Positions 35,511 to 47,730 of a stretch of DNA of 64,000 bases are shown here, one piece after another (position 1 is the stretch's first letter; every line of letters starts with the position of its first letter). This DNA is from Rhytidiadelphus loreus (taxonomy: Eukaryota > Streptophyta > Bryopsida > Hypnales > Hylocomiaceae), in the NCBI GenBank assembly GCA_947034895.1, contig OX344762.1, positions 80,532,981 through 80,596,980 of the forward strand, read 5' to 3'. The translations under genes and the position numbers were made by a program. The notes beneath the pieces are model-generated. The model worked only from the letters and a program-made list of their open reading frames with translations. It was not told the DNA's origin and did not search any database.

Positions 35511-36764
35511 TGTCACTCTTTGTAATTTAACCTTGGAACACCGCGGATACCATTCTGTGGCGTCCGGATGACTTTCCTATGATCTGGAAAGTATCTAGAA
35601 GCATTTTTTCATCCCTCCTTCCCTTGTTGACCTTTCATATTGGGTTATAAATAGTATGCAATTTAGTTTGTAGTCTTACTAGTATTTGTCTTCATGTAAA
35701 TGAGGAGTTATTAAAAAAACGGATCACAAAATATGTTATTTTAGAGTATTTTGGAAAATTGTTGCTCCTTGCTCTAAATCTAAAATTTCTCCACAAAAAT
35801 GATATTTTTTGAGTTTTAGCCCAACTAACAAAATGAAGGTCATAAACTCTAGTTTATATTCCAATTTGAATTTTGAAAAAATTCCTAATATTGAATATTT
35901 TATTGCAATTTGAACTTTGGTTGTATTTTCAATGTCTATTATTTTCTAATTATAGAATGATACGGAAATTGAGTTTACACCAAGATGTTTGTAATTGTAA
36001 TATACACACATGGTGAAATTTTCAGATTTTTTGAAATAATTTTCTATTTAATATGATTTTTCTTCACTTTTTCTTCAAAAAATCTCAAAAAAATCAATTT
36101 TCTACAAAAAAAATCTAATTTTTTTTAAGTGAAGAAGACATGTAATTTCATCTCTGAAAAATAAATATAACTTTTTTTCATGCATATCTATTTGCAAAAT
36201 GGCAACAAACTAAGGATTGGGTAGTGAGGCTTCAATTCAGTGGTCATGGGTTTGTCATTTAGGGGTTAAGGTATACACTTGAACTAAGAGGGTATTTGAT
36301 GTGGGGATATTTACCTTAATCATTGTATTTAAGATGAGTGTATTTTTATATAAATAGCTATGGGGGTGCATTTCCAATACCCTATGGTTTTTTGTAAATT
36401 CATTCATGTGGTTTTTAAGTGGGGATATCTTACATATAAATTTTAAATGTCCAATTTTTTCCTACCTTCATTCTTCTTCACAAATTTTTTCTTTCCTCTG
36501 CTACATACATGTATAGGGTATACATCATGAAACCAACAACAATCAAATCAAGTGCCATTGACTAAGTGATAATTTCTAAAAACAAGTTTGCCAACACTTC
36601 AAAATCCCCACTAAAAGTATCATAAGAACATCCCATTCATATGAGTGTGTTTAATATATATATATATATATACAATACTAATACCATGGCACAATTTTAG
36701 TCAATCAACTTTTATTGTGGATCTTTTTGACTATGTCCATTTTTTCATCTATATGAAATTATTT

Positions 36765-37015
36765 GTCTACATCTATACTCTTTGTACTATAAAAAATTTG
36801 CATGGCCCCTATTTATCAAGGTTAAATTATTAATAAAATTTCTTACTACATGATGTTTTTAAATAGCCTAATTTATATATATTAGAGTATGTAGCATTTC
36901 ATGAACCCTATAGTAGTTCTATATATTATACAAAAAATTTCCTCTTTGAATTAAACGAACCCTATCTTTTAACTCATGTAGTTTTCTAAAAACCTATAGT
37001 GATCACCCTAGGCTC
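36765..37015 (+). repeat. Dispersed repeat shared with 28437-28685
   Basis: Same order of blocks as in the 28.4-kb copy, including 'aaaaaatttgcatggcccct' and 'gaaccctatagtag'. Confidence 0.75.
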
Positions 37016-38153
37016 ACACAATATTTCATGAATTTTCAAAGTTGAAAGAATAGGGTATGTACTTATGCCACTAGAACTCCCCTTATGGTTACCCTTGAAG
37101 CAAAAGATGCTTTAACTCCTGTAGATTGCTTCAAAAAATTCAGCTCCATTCCCATCAAGCATGCCTTATTTATTTCTTCCCATACTTTCCACATCAATAT
37201 TAAGCAACATAAAAGGCTTCCCTTTGATCAAATGTTTATGGTAGAATACATTTAGCAAAAAGGTACATTGAAACTAATAGATTGGCATCATGTAATCAAA
37301 GTGCATGTTAGACAAGTATATATCTCGGTATATATTTATAATACATGAGTGTGTGACATTGGTGGAATGGTCTTCTTTATAAGCTATTTTTTTCATGATA
37401 CTAGAGAGTAAATAATCTTTTTTAGCTTCAACTCCAAGAATATACAACTATCATTCTCCATTGATGTTATATATATTAACAAAGCTTATTTTTCTTTAAA
37501 TTAGACACATTGCACGATAATTGTAAAAAATAATAGTTGGGTGATTGTAAAAAAAATTATTTTTGCCTAAAGAATAGGTGGATTTTAGCCATGACTTTAG
37601 AGTTATATCTTTCATGCACTTGCAATCCATGATTGTGGTATATAGAAAGAGCTAATTTACATTGTACACAATTTATTTTATTATTCAAAAAAGCTATATT
37701 GTATATTAATAGCTTCCACTTCAATGTCTAATATTGTCATTTGGCAATATTTTAGTATTATTTTTTGTCCAAAAAAAATAATTGGAACTTAGAACTTGGA
37801 GTTATTAGCTAAACATATTGACAAAAAGTTTAGAAAAAAAAACCAGTCTATATCATGAAAATTGCTCAAAGCGTACTTACTTTGTAGTCAATATTGATAG
37901 GGATTGATCAGATTTTGTTTTTAGCCCAAAAATGCAAAATCAATTTAAATTTTGACAACTAAGATCCAACTTCATCTTTCAGGTTTATACATACTAAAAA
38001 GGTGTTTTTTCTAAAATTGTTTCTCAAGCTAAAAAAAATATATACTCCGTATATTTCTATTTTAATATTTTTATTGATTAAATTTTAATAGAATGATTGA
38101 GTACATGTTAGTTGAAGTGATACTATAGTGTTAATGCAATTATTGCATCTTCT

Positions 38154-38192
38154 GAGCTCATTGTCATTGTGACACAATGTCACAATGAGCTC
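38154..38192. repeat. Hairpin in family B copy 2
   Basis: The left arm GAGCTCATTGTCATTGTGAC plus A faces TGTCACAATGAGCTC across two bases. The right arm lacks six bases present in the 19.9-kb copy. Confidence 0.7.
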
Positions 38193-39212
38193 AAAAAAAA
38201 AAATATTTTTAAATTTTTATACCCTCCCCCTCTCCTCTTGTAATTTTCAGAAAGCAATGTAATTGACAAACAATATGAGACAAATAACATCCCATGTCCC
38301 ATACTTGTATTTGTATTCATATCCAATATTGTGTCGTATTTGTATCCATATTCACATTCAATATTCACTATATATTCATATATGATATTGTATATGTACC
38401 CAATATTACTTTTTGTATCTATATTTGTATTGATATTTGAATAGCTCAAATTAAATCTCACAAAATCAACAGCTTGTGATTTTTTGAGAAATCAACGATG
38501 ATTTCAAAGGTAAACATTTAAAAAAAATCAATGGCCTTTCAATTTTTTGAGAAAAAGGGACAACTAATACCCTTGGGAGCCACTTTTGGGAACATTGTTA
38601 GTTTTCAATGATTAAATTTTAAATACAATTTATTTAATGTATTTCTTAATTTAATCAAAGTAGAAGATAATTGAAGTGAGGTGATCTATATTACTATATC
38701 CTTATATTTTAAACTTTATCAAAATATTAGAAACACAAATAGATTTTAGAGAGTTGGGTCAACTCAACTAGTAGAAGCTATGAAAATTTGGACCTATAGG
38801 TTTAAAAATTTGGACTACTTTAGATTGGAAATTTTTGTCAAGAAATTGAAATTTAGAATGAGCTTAGCTACACCTCTAAGGTAAACCAAACCATGGCAAG
38901 CAAAAGACCCATCATTGACAGCTACATAATGACCCACAATTAAAGTCTTGCATCAACCTATGACAAACATTTTTAAAGAAATGAAATTTTAGCTACATTA
39001 GGTTGAGTTAGTGACTACAATCAATGTCTTGAAAGATGGTGATGGAATGATTGGTAACCACAATAGGAACTTCTACCTTTAGAGTATAAGTTTGTCTCAA
39101 GAAGTGATTCTTTTAGGCCTTGGTATTGTGGATGTGTTAAGAAATATTGTAATTGCTTGAGTAAGATGACCATTATAGATGCATTTTTTTGTTGGTTTTG
39201 GGATAGTCTAGC

Positions 39213-39845
39213 CCCTAAATGCCCAAGGCACCAAATTTTGGTGTTGAAAAAACTTTGAAGTTAAATAAAACCTTATCAAGTTACTATTTTTAGTAGTTTA
39301 TATTTTTGAAAAATTCTTTTAGAAGTCTAGTTTTAGCATCAAAAATCCAATTTTGAAAATGAATTAGTATGATTTTCCTATTCAAGATTTTGTGCAAGAG
39401 TGTCCATTGCAAATCTTAATTCTTTTTAGTGTTGAGGGCTATTGGAAATGAGTCTCATATATACTAGATCTTGGAGAAAAAATCACATTAGAGATTCATT
39501 TAAAATAATTTGTAGAGTAGATTTTGAGAAACCATAAATTGATTGGGATTATGCATGTTATGCCCTTTAACCTCATATTTATTTGGTGACCAATTTTTTA
39601 GATTTAACATGTGAAAAGAGGATTGAAAGACTTCAAATCATTTAACACTCATGATCAAACATTGTAATCTTTCAATCCATAAGTGATATTATTGAGTTTT
39701 CTTTTCCTATGTGATCTCTAACATGTCTATTTTGAATTTGTACACTTACGAGTAATTTTTTTGATAAAACTTATCTACATCCTTACTTTTTGTTCAATTT
39801 AGAACAAATTCCAAGGATCTCAAAAAAGGCCTTGGGCATTTAGGG
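39213..39845. mobile_element. Nested element with 17-bp perfect terminal inverted repeats
   Basis: CCCTAAATGCCCAAGGC (39213-39229) is repeated in inverse at 39829-39845. The family B copy at about 20.41 kb reads straight across this point and supplies an empty-site comparison; a short TAG-like flank may be the target duplication. The termini resemble those of family A. Non-coding. Confidence 0.75.
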
Positions 39846-40230
39846 AATAGAGACTCTTTTGAGTCAATTGAGCAGCACACTTCAAAAATTCATAACAAAT
39901 TCAAAAAACTAAAATTTCAATTTCTCTCCCATCTCCCCCATTTTGAATTTTTTTTAGAAATTTTCAACATTGCCAACAGGAGCAAACCAGTTTACGCTAT
40001 CAAACAACAAGGAATGAATGTCCCATGTACGGCTCACCATCAATGTCCAGTACATCCATACCAGAGGAGCCGGAGTGAGTATCAGATTCACTTTTCAGTC
40101 CTATCTCGGATGAACGTTACCCGATACATTCATCCAATTTCTCTCACGGAATGTTCCGAAAAATAGAACGCAGCTAAAACAAGCACTCCTGGCTCCGTCA
40201 CAGAACAGCATCGTCCGATTTCTTCCGCAG

Positions 40231-40525
40231 ATGCTCAGATCATTGCCCCTTCTTTTCGTTTCCGTTTCTGGAGAACTCCAGCTCGCCACTGGCACTCACA
40301 GCAGGTGAGCTTTTCCGATCGAAAAACGGTTCAAAATTGTGCATTTTGCACAACCAGAACAGATTTTCCCGTGTACAAAAATCACAGTTGTTTTCTGATC
40401 CAGTTGCAGTATCTGCTACCAGTTTTGCGATGAGATTGAGGACTGTTTGGTGTCTTTGTGTTTCACACAGGAAGCGCCACCCTGTTTGCTCCTCATCGCC
40501 GTTGAAAAGGAAGCGGGAGAAATGA
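40231..40525 (+). promoter_or_regulatory. Possible spliced uORF in the Nicalin leader
   Basis: An ATG at 40231 followed by a GT-AG intron (40305-40470) gives a 43-codon frame (40231-40304 plus 40471-40525). Its TGA overlaps the main ATG at 40522 as ATGA. The two pieces add to an exact multiple of three. The leader structure is inferred from splice signals only. Confidence 0.4.
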
Positions 40526-43500
40526 GGTGTGTGCGAAGACCTTCTGTGATGGGGCAGGCAGTGGTTGCCCTCGTGACGTTGCTCATGAGCATGGTGGTCG
40601 CGGATGCGGCGGCCGTGGTGGACGTGTACCGTCTGATCCAGTACGACGTGCGCGGGACGCCCATGGGGTCGCGCCGCGCTGCGGTCAACCATCACGCGAC
40701 TTCGGGACTCGACGTGCCAGGGGCGGACCTCTCGCGGACTGTCGTCATCTTGCCTGTGCTCAAAGTCAATATCACTTCGCTCAATGGTACGCAAGGGGTC
40801 TTGGTGATGTTGGATTGTGTGGATTGTTTGGCGATTAGGGTTTGGTGGTTGATGAACCCAAGCTTGTGGTTTGTAGAGTTTGTGCAGAACAAGGGGCTGC
40901 TGGGAGGTCTTCTCTTGCTGCTTCCGCAACGATCCAATGAATCTGGTGGCGGAGATGGTGACGATTCGGATGAGAACGTCGCGAAAGTCCTGGCGGAGCT
41001 GGAGCAATGGCTTGTTCATAACACTTTCCAGGTTTGTGCTCTGTTGTCAATCTGCTTTGTCGAAGGGAAGGAGAAGTAGTGAAACGCTAGTGGACGTTTT
41101 GTGGACTGAGCTGAATCTACGGCTTTCTCTTTGAGGTCTTGCTCCAATCGTATTCATGGGAGATCATGAATGCAGTACACTTGGATGACTAGCTCAGGTT
41201 GTGCATTTCAATGACAGCATCGTGAGTAACGCCCGTTTAGGGTTGAAGAACAAGGCTGCGAGGTCTAGATTTCTAAAAGTGAGATTTTCGTTAGTTCTCG
41301 TGAAAATCTAGTGAGCTTTCTGAGGAGCATGATGTTTTGTTCCATTGTCAAATTTGAAGAAAAAAGTGGCATTAGAGAATATGTTTTCAAGTTCAAAGAG
41401 TATGACGTTTGGGCTGGTTTGTAATATAGAGGAGCCGGAGGAGGAAATCTAGGGTTTTCTCCTCTAGGCCCGATGCTTGAAAGACACCCTGCAGTTGAAG
41501 ACCCCAATCCTGGTTTTAGAGCGCTCTTTGAAAACCCTTATAAACGATAAACCCTGTGGATCAGAGTGAGGTTTAGCCTATTGGGTTTGGAGTAAGGCTG
41601 GAATGGCGTCTAGGTGTGCAAACCTTCCCACTTAGGGTTTAATAAAGTTTTCTCACGGAAGTGGCTGTTCTCATTGACCTTCGTTTTTTTACGAATGCAC
41701 AAGGGTTCTCTATAATATTTCTGTCCTTTTGTTTGGTTATTAATAATACAACGGCAGGACGGAAGCAGGGATTAGGGTCATTAACGATTTGAGAAAATTG
41801 GTTCTTTTTGCAGTATCCAGTTTATTTTGCATACGAGGATGACAACGTGAACAACATTCTTCGCGAAATTTCCGCCAATGATGCGGCGGGCAGGCCTGCC
41901 ACGGTTACTACTGGGGGGTATGTGGCATTTTAGCTCTAATCCCTGAGGTGCTATGGAAACTACCAATGTTTAAATCAGGTCTCTCAGAAACTAGTGAATC
42001 GATGGCGACGATAGATCGATGGATTGGACGCGAACTGTAGTGGTTGAGAGGTGTTCAGAGCCCAGAGGACACTGAAGTCCGTTTCATGGTTATTGTCTAA
42101 ATGATTTTAATTGTGCCGAAATGTCTTGCAGATACAAATTGGTGGTATCAGCGTCTGAATCCAAGAAGATATCAACGCCGACAATTACCAACATCCAAGT
42201 ATTTCTCTGCGCTTACTCATCATTCAGCAGCGCTAGAAAATCAGCGTCTTTGCAAGGCTACAAACTTGTAGTTTTTTGCGTGCTTTACAATTAATGTAGG
42301 CGTAAAGACGTGTTTATTCAACTATTGCATGCTGAAACTGAATGGAATCATGCTGTTTCGCCTTAGTATTTGACTGATGAATTACTTTGGGCGTGCAGGG
42401 ATGGCTACCAGGACTGCGAGCTGAAGGTGATAATTCAATGCTGCCAACCATTGCCATAGTGGCATCATACGACACTTTTGGAGCAGCTCCTGTAAGTCAT
42501 GTGCTGGTTTTCAGAATGTTGTATGAACAGTGCTTAAGAGGGGACTAGGCTCAGTTTTAGCTATTTGGATGAAGGGTGCTGTTGCGGTGGGCTTCAAATA
42601 AACGATACTAGTGATTCTGGTTGGTGGTTGCAGGCACTAGCAGTAGGTAGTGGCAGCAGCGGAAGCGGAGTTGTCATGCTGTTGGAGCTGGCTCGGTTGT
42701 TTTCACGGTTGTATGCCAACCCTAGCACGAGAGGACCCTATAACTTGCTTTTTGGTTTGACATCTGGGGGCCCATATAACTACAATGGTACACACAATGT
42801 GAGTCTTCTGTTGTATTCATCTGGTGTTCTGTACTTAATTCTTAGAGTAATTGGTCCATATATGTATATCAATTCCTAATTGGTGCGATTTTATCTGATT
42901 TGTATGTGTGTTATGCAGTGGCTTCGAAACTTCGATCAGCGGTTGAGAGAAAGCATGGAGTATGCTCTGTGTTTGAATTCTCTTGGTTCTTCAAGTGATC
43001 GGATGTGGTTGCATGTGTCCAAACCTCCTGAAAACGCATTTATCAAACAGATACTTTCTGTATGTTCTCTTTCATCGTCCTTTATGTATTGAAATACTTG
43101 CATTATATCTTGTTGCTACTGTTTGAGACTCGCTGTACTCTAGAGCTCGTTCTCTTCCTTGAATGATCGTGATCGAGTGCATCCAGGACTAATTTTTTCT
43201 GATATTCTTAATAAGGCGTGGCTTCACTTCCTTGAATGATTTTCTGTTCTCAAGTGTTTGACGGATGTCATCTTGCAGGAGATTGAAAATGTGGCTGAAG
43301 GTTTGGGTTTGACTGTGGAACTCAAGCATAAGAAAATCAATATCTCCAACTCGCGGGTATGTACCATCTTGTTATTTATGTTCTGGATTGTAAATTCTGG
43401 ATTTTTATCTTAGAATTGGGCTTATACTGTTCCAGCGTCGAGTTCTTTGGGGTTTTGATATGACAACTTTTGTTAGGTGTGTGACATTTAGCTTCACCGT

Positions 43501-45361
43501 GGTGAGGTGTGTACTTATTGCAGAGTTGCAGCTTGTCTGAGAATAGGGTGTGTGAATGTTTGTGGTCTTAACATGTTGGGGGAATTAATGCAGGTAGCAT
43601 GGGAGCATGAACAATTTTCCCGTCAACGTATTACTGCTGCGACCTTGTCGCAGTTGGAAGAAGCTCCCGAGTTGTTTGAGCGAACTGGAGGCATAGCAGA
43701 CAGTAGGTACAATTTCATCGTTCTAAACTTGACTGCAGGTGATCTTTGGTAATCCTTCTATTCATTTGTATTTAACAGACTCTGTTTGCTAGTTGAATTT
43801 ATCTACTTGTTTCCAAAATGTGCAGGAGAGCTGTGAATGAGACTGTTGTAATGAAAAATATTAAGGTTGTTGCAGAGAGTTTAGCGGTAATGTTTCTTCA
43901 ACACTCTTCATCAATTTCAGCATCTATGATTAGTGGTTTGCTGCAGGATGATTCTGTTTTGATAGCCTGCATTTCCAGGGTGCATTCAGTTGGGCCATGA
44001 TTTACGCTTCAATTTACTGCTTATGTGTATTTAATATTTCTTTTGATGTCTAAATTTTCACCTGAATGTTTAACTATTTGCTGAATTGTTATTCTTTAGC
44101 ATAACTCCGGTGATGATCAAATTGTGAACTCAAAACAGCGCCAGTCAGAAATGATTCCTCGTATTGGAAGCCAGTGTTTTAGGTTTGCTTTTCAGTGGGA
44201 ATTGTCTAAATGTAATTGTGTTTGTGCATCAGAGACGTATTTATGGTCAGCAAGGGTCGCAGGTTGAGGTATTTGCAGCAGGATCTGATCTGGCTCTTGA
44301 TCCTGCGTATGTGCGTTCTTGGCTTGATTTGCTGGGAAGCACACCCCGAGTTGCTCCTTTTCTTGGAAAGAACGCCCCTATTATCGCTGATTTGCGCAAG
44401 GTATTGTAGCCTGATGCCATGTTTTTTTGAAGTATTTATCTTGCCTGCCCTTTATTAAGTAGTACTTGGTGGTTAATTTTTGGAACTGCTATTAAGTTGC
44501 AACTGTGGAACTGAGATGTTCCAAACCTCGTCTTTACAGGAATTAGCACAGCACACAAAAGATGCAAGTTTACAGCATGAGATATTAGATTCCACTTTTG
44601 TATTTTATGAAACGACGAAGGCTCAACTTAATGTGTATCAGGTTTGTACATTTATATCCATTCTTGCAATGGTTATTCTTGGATTAATTTTATAAACCTG
44701 GATTGTGATTTCAGTCCTTGCAATTGCTGAGTTCACGTTATAACAGTACTTGGTGTAAAGTTCGCTGAAGTTGTGTGGCTGATGGTGGCAGGTGGCCAGT
44801 GTAACATTTGACTTCATTGTAGCGCTTGTTGTTGGATCATATTTGATACTTCTCTACATCGTTCTATTTATTCTGACCAAGGTACAATCCCTAGCTATTT
44901 GTGAGTTTCTCGAGAGGGCCTGCTGGATGTACTTTCTGGACTCGTCTTGAGGGCTAGTTTTGAGTGGTGATTGTAGAAATAATCAAGTAGGCTACTTTCT
45001 AGTTCAGCGGACCCTTGTAAATCACGAACTGTACATTGCAAAGCGAGTAGGGTCTGATAAGGCCTGAACAGGTGCTAGGCCGTGCAGTCTGTCCTGCGTA
45101 GGGTCTAATAAAAAACTTACAAGAATGAGGTTCCGTAGGGTTAATTACATTGACCTCTCGTTCTATAAATACAACAGGGTCCTATACTAGCTATCACTTT
45201 CCCATCAAGCGTTTCCTTTATAACACCAAACTTCTCAACTCGTAGTCGAATGTGGCCTTCCATCAGGATTGAACTCATTTGTTACTATATCTGTGCAGGG
45301 TGTGGATGACTTCCGTGGAGTATTCCGGAAGACACCATCGAGAAAGTTCAAATCAAATTAA
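40522..45361 (+). CDS. Nicalin (BOS-complex subunit) homologue, 14 exons
   Basis: Exons: 40522-40786, 40877-41031, 41814-41917, 42132-42198, 42399-42491, 42634-42798, 42919-43059, 43279-43356, 43594-43706, 43826-43886, 44233-44400, 44540-44641, 44792-44881 and 45299-45361. All phases match, giving 554 aa; animal Nicalin is about 560. A signal peptide (residues ~10-32) precedes VDVYRLIQYDVRGTPMGSR. The lumenal M28-peptidase-like fold follows: IVASYDTFGAAP, LAVGSGSSGSGVVMLLELAR, NLLFGLTSGGPYNY, HVSKPP, INISNSRVAWEHEQF. Ser/Gly stand where active aminopeptidases carry the zinc-binding Asp, as in Nicalin generally, so it should be non-catalytic. One transmembrane segment (TFDFIVALVVGSYLILLYIV) is followed by a short basic cytosolic tail. 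Nicalin works with NOMO and TMEM147 in the ER translocon for multipass membrane proteins. The start is the ATG at the signal peptide. Confidence 0.93.
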
Positions 45362-46560
45362 TAGGCCTTCCAGTGATCCTGATCACCCGCTTAAATTTCG
45401 CCAATAGGAGCAGGTGATCCAAACACCGTAGACGATTTTTATACTGGTAGTCGAGTTGGCTGCTGAACCGCAAACTGACTTAGGCTTGCGTGGCTGGTTG
45501 TCAAGAGCCCACTGCTTTCGCAGTGCAGGCTCTAGGTAGATTTCTTTACTTGTCCCACCTGGAAGCAGACCTTTCTTTCACTGATGCCAGTTGTATTTGA
45601 TACCGAAGGTATTTTAGTTTGCTCAGTATCTTAGGTATACTGCTGCTTGCTTACAGGGTAGAATCAAATGGTATATGTTATTTGAAATGTATCTGTGACT
45701 ATGAGCTCGAAGGCAGCAAGAATGAGTATTTGAGAATTTTGCAGTGTGTCTGTCTTCATGTCCAGTTTCGTAGCTTGTTGAGTTCTGGAAAGTGTATTCT
45801 ACAGGGTTTCTTATCCGTAAATGGTTGCATTGGCCTGCTCGATAGTGTACGTATGTAATTTTTAGGTGCCTGTCAAGAAGCCAATACAATTGTAGTCAGG
45901 AACTGGTCCTTGTTCCATATTCCATTTGCAATTGTGGACCCATCGGGAGCTCAGAACCCAAGATTTGGTTCTGTGGCATCTACGAGACAAGCGACCTCCC
46001 AGCGCACCAGAGGGCGTTTGACTAAGGACTTTCCTACCCCGCTCATTCAGTTGCTCTTGTGAACTTGGTGGTTTCCCTGACGGTAACGAGTCACTGCGAA
46101 GCTTGAAAATGGACTTGAAAATGGACTTAGGTATCATCACTCAATACCAAGCAAAATTCCGTCAGTCATGATCTGAGTTTGTGAGGTTTGAGTTTTTAGT
46201 CAAACTATTTCTAAATTAAAGAAGAATTGACATTTAGATATTGTATACAGAAGTTGTAAGAGGTTGAAGTGAAGTTAGTAAATTTTCTATGTACATGAGG
46301 TCTAATTCATGTTGAACATTGCTTAATGAGTATCTTATTATTATTTAGGTGTGATAGGCCAAACTTTTGAAAACTCCCCATTTTCATATCTCCATTGTAC
46401 ATTGATTTATCTTGCACATATTTGTCTTATAAGTGAGGGAGGGGGTGAAATTAGTGTTACTACAAGTTTATCTTTGGGGTAAGGTGGGTTCTTATAAAGC
46501 CAACCTTGGATCCAAAACCATCACTTGTACTTGTTGCCTTCATTATAGATCAATAATCTA
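45362..46560. other. Nicalin 3' flank, no further gene
   Basis: Mixed composition up to about 45.9 kb, probably untranslated region and flank. The minus-strand frame 46140-45862 has no recognisable motif. AT-rich beyond that. Confidence 0.4.
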
Positions 46561-46566
46561 GTACTA

Positions 46567-46692
46567 TCCAAGATATCTTATTGGTGAAGTGCTTTAGAAT
46601 AAGAGATTTTGAATGGTCTTAGATTCACATTCTACAATGACATGCTCTCCAAGATTTTAATGGGTGTGGATCTTCATTGAATTTACAACCTA
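46567..46692 (+). repeat. Dispersed repeat shared with 49753-49875
   Basis: Both copies read 'atcttattg.tgaagtg' then 'taagagat.ttgaa', 'acattcta.aa..acatgctct' and 'agattttgatgg'-like blocks in the same order. Confidence 0.65.
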
Positions 46693-46938
46693 CCTTAGTG
46701 CAAGTTGATTTTTTGCTTACAATATTGAAAAATTGATGATTAGAAGATGCTTGATTTTACTCCTAATTTTCTCTTTGCAAGAGGCAAGAGGCCTTGAGAG
46801 TAAGTTGTATGAAAGCTTTGCAAATTGAAAGACAAAGGAATGTAAATTTATGTCATTTCTACCCTCTTCATTTATGCCAACTATAGATAAAGGTTGGAGT
46901 TTTTTGGGCGAAATAGTCCCAGATTGCACCCCCCAAAA

Positions 46939-47146
46939 ATAATTTGGCTAAAAAATGGTAAAAATCCATAAATTTTTTTGCCATAAAACTTCAAAATTAA
47001 TAAAAACATTGGATGAAATCACCAGATTGTGGATGAAAATAGAATTTGAGATACGTAATATGCACTACTAATGTGATATTTTCTATTCAATATGTGAATG
47101 AATGTTGAAATTTGGAGCACTACTATAACATTTTATATTGCTACCT
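46939..47146 (+). repeat. Repeat family E, copy 2
   Basis: Matches 30768-30975 block for block and stops exactly where the family A element at 47147 begins. Confidence 0.75.
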
Positions 47147-47730
47147 TTAACCCCTAAAGTCCCATTGTCCCTATGGGGGACAAAATGGATTTCGGGCAAG
47201 CTCCTATGATCTCAATTTTTACTGAAACTTTTTGAAACTTTCTCATAAGATAATTAAACTTATGAGCTTTCTAAGAATATAATTTTTATTCCAATCGCTG
47301 CCCGGGAGCAAAAGTTATGCCACAATAACCTCAAAATGGGGGAGACTGGGCAGCAAAAAAAATTCACAAAAAATTGAAATAAAAATTTTAATATTTTTTT
47401 TCTTGTAGATTATATTTTATTCTAAATGGGAAGCTTTGATTCATTCCATTTGGATTATTGATGTGAAAGTTATGGAGTTTCTTGTTTTGCAGGCAATCAT
47501 AGCAACTTCTTGAAAGAATTTTTTTTTTCCACTTTGAATGCTAATATCTTTCAATCTACACGGTCAAACATCACAAAAAAATTAGCACGTGATCTAAGAC
47601 AAGAGTAGAACAAGATCCTATGGTTAGATCCTAAAAAATATTAAATTTTTTATTTCATAGGTGAACGTAGCAAAAGTGGTAGTTTTGAGTAGTTTTGGCA
47701 AAAAAATGGCATTGGGACTTTAGGGGTTAA
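47147..47730. mobile_element. Complete family A element with perfect 18-bp inverted termini
   Basis: TTAACCCCTAAAGTCCCA (47147-47164) is exactly inverted at 47713-47730. The 584-bp interior has no reading frame of note and matches the copies at 24.0 and 10.5 kb in parts. TTAA at the outermost positions could be either terminus or target duplication, so the superfamily is unresolved. It is a non-autonomous element. Confidence 0.8.

Larger units (their letters stand above)
38100..39990 (+). repeat. Repeat family B, copy 2
   Basis: Matches 19.6-20.64 kb in several blocks: hairpin arm, TATTTGTATCC low-complexity tract, 'ttaggttgagttagtgactacaatc', and 'cacacttcaaaaattcataacaaattc'. It is interrupted by the inverted-repeat element 39213-39845, absent from the 20.4-kb copy. 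Confidence 0.55.
35511..40200. other. AT-rich repeat region without genes
   Basis: Contains a short (TA)n tract (36652-36673), the repeat at 36765-37015 matching 28437-28685, and family B copy 2 (about 38.1-39.9 kb) with a nested insertion at 39213-39845. No supportable coding sequence. Confidence 0.6.

Noticed and set aside
40240..41019. 259-codon minus-strand frame over Nicalin exons 1-2
   Set aside because: Antisense to conserved coding sequence and its introns, with no recognisable domain.
43887..44000. Possible extra Nicalin exon (DDSVLIACISRVHSVG)
   Set aside because: Joining exon 43826-43886 directly to 44233 gives the expected SLARRIYGQQG continuity, so this piece was left out; it could be a rare alternative exon.
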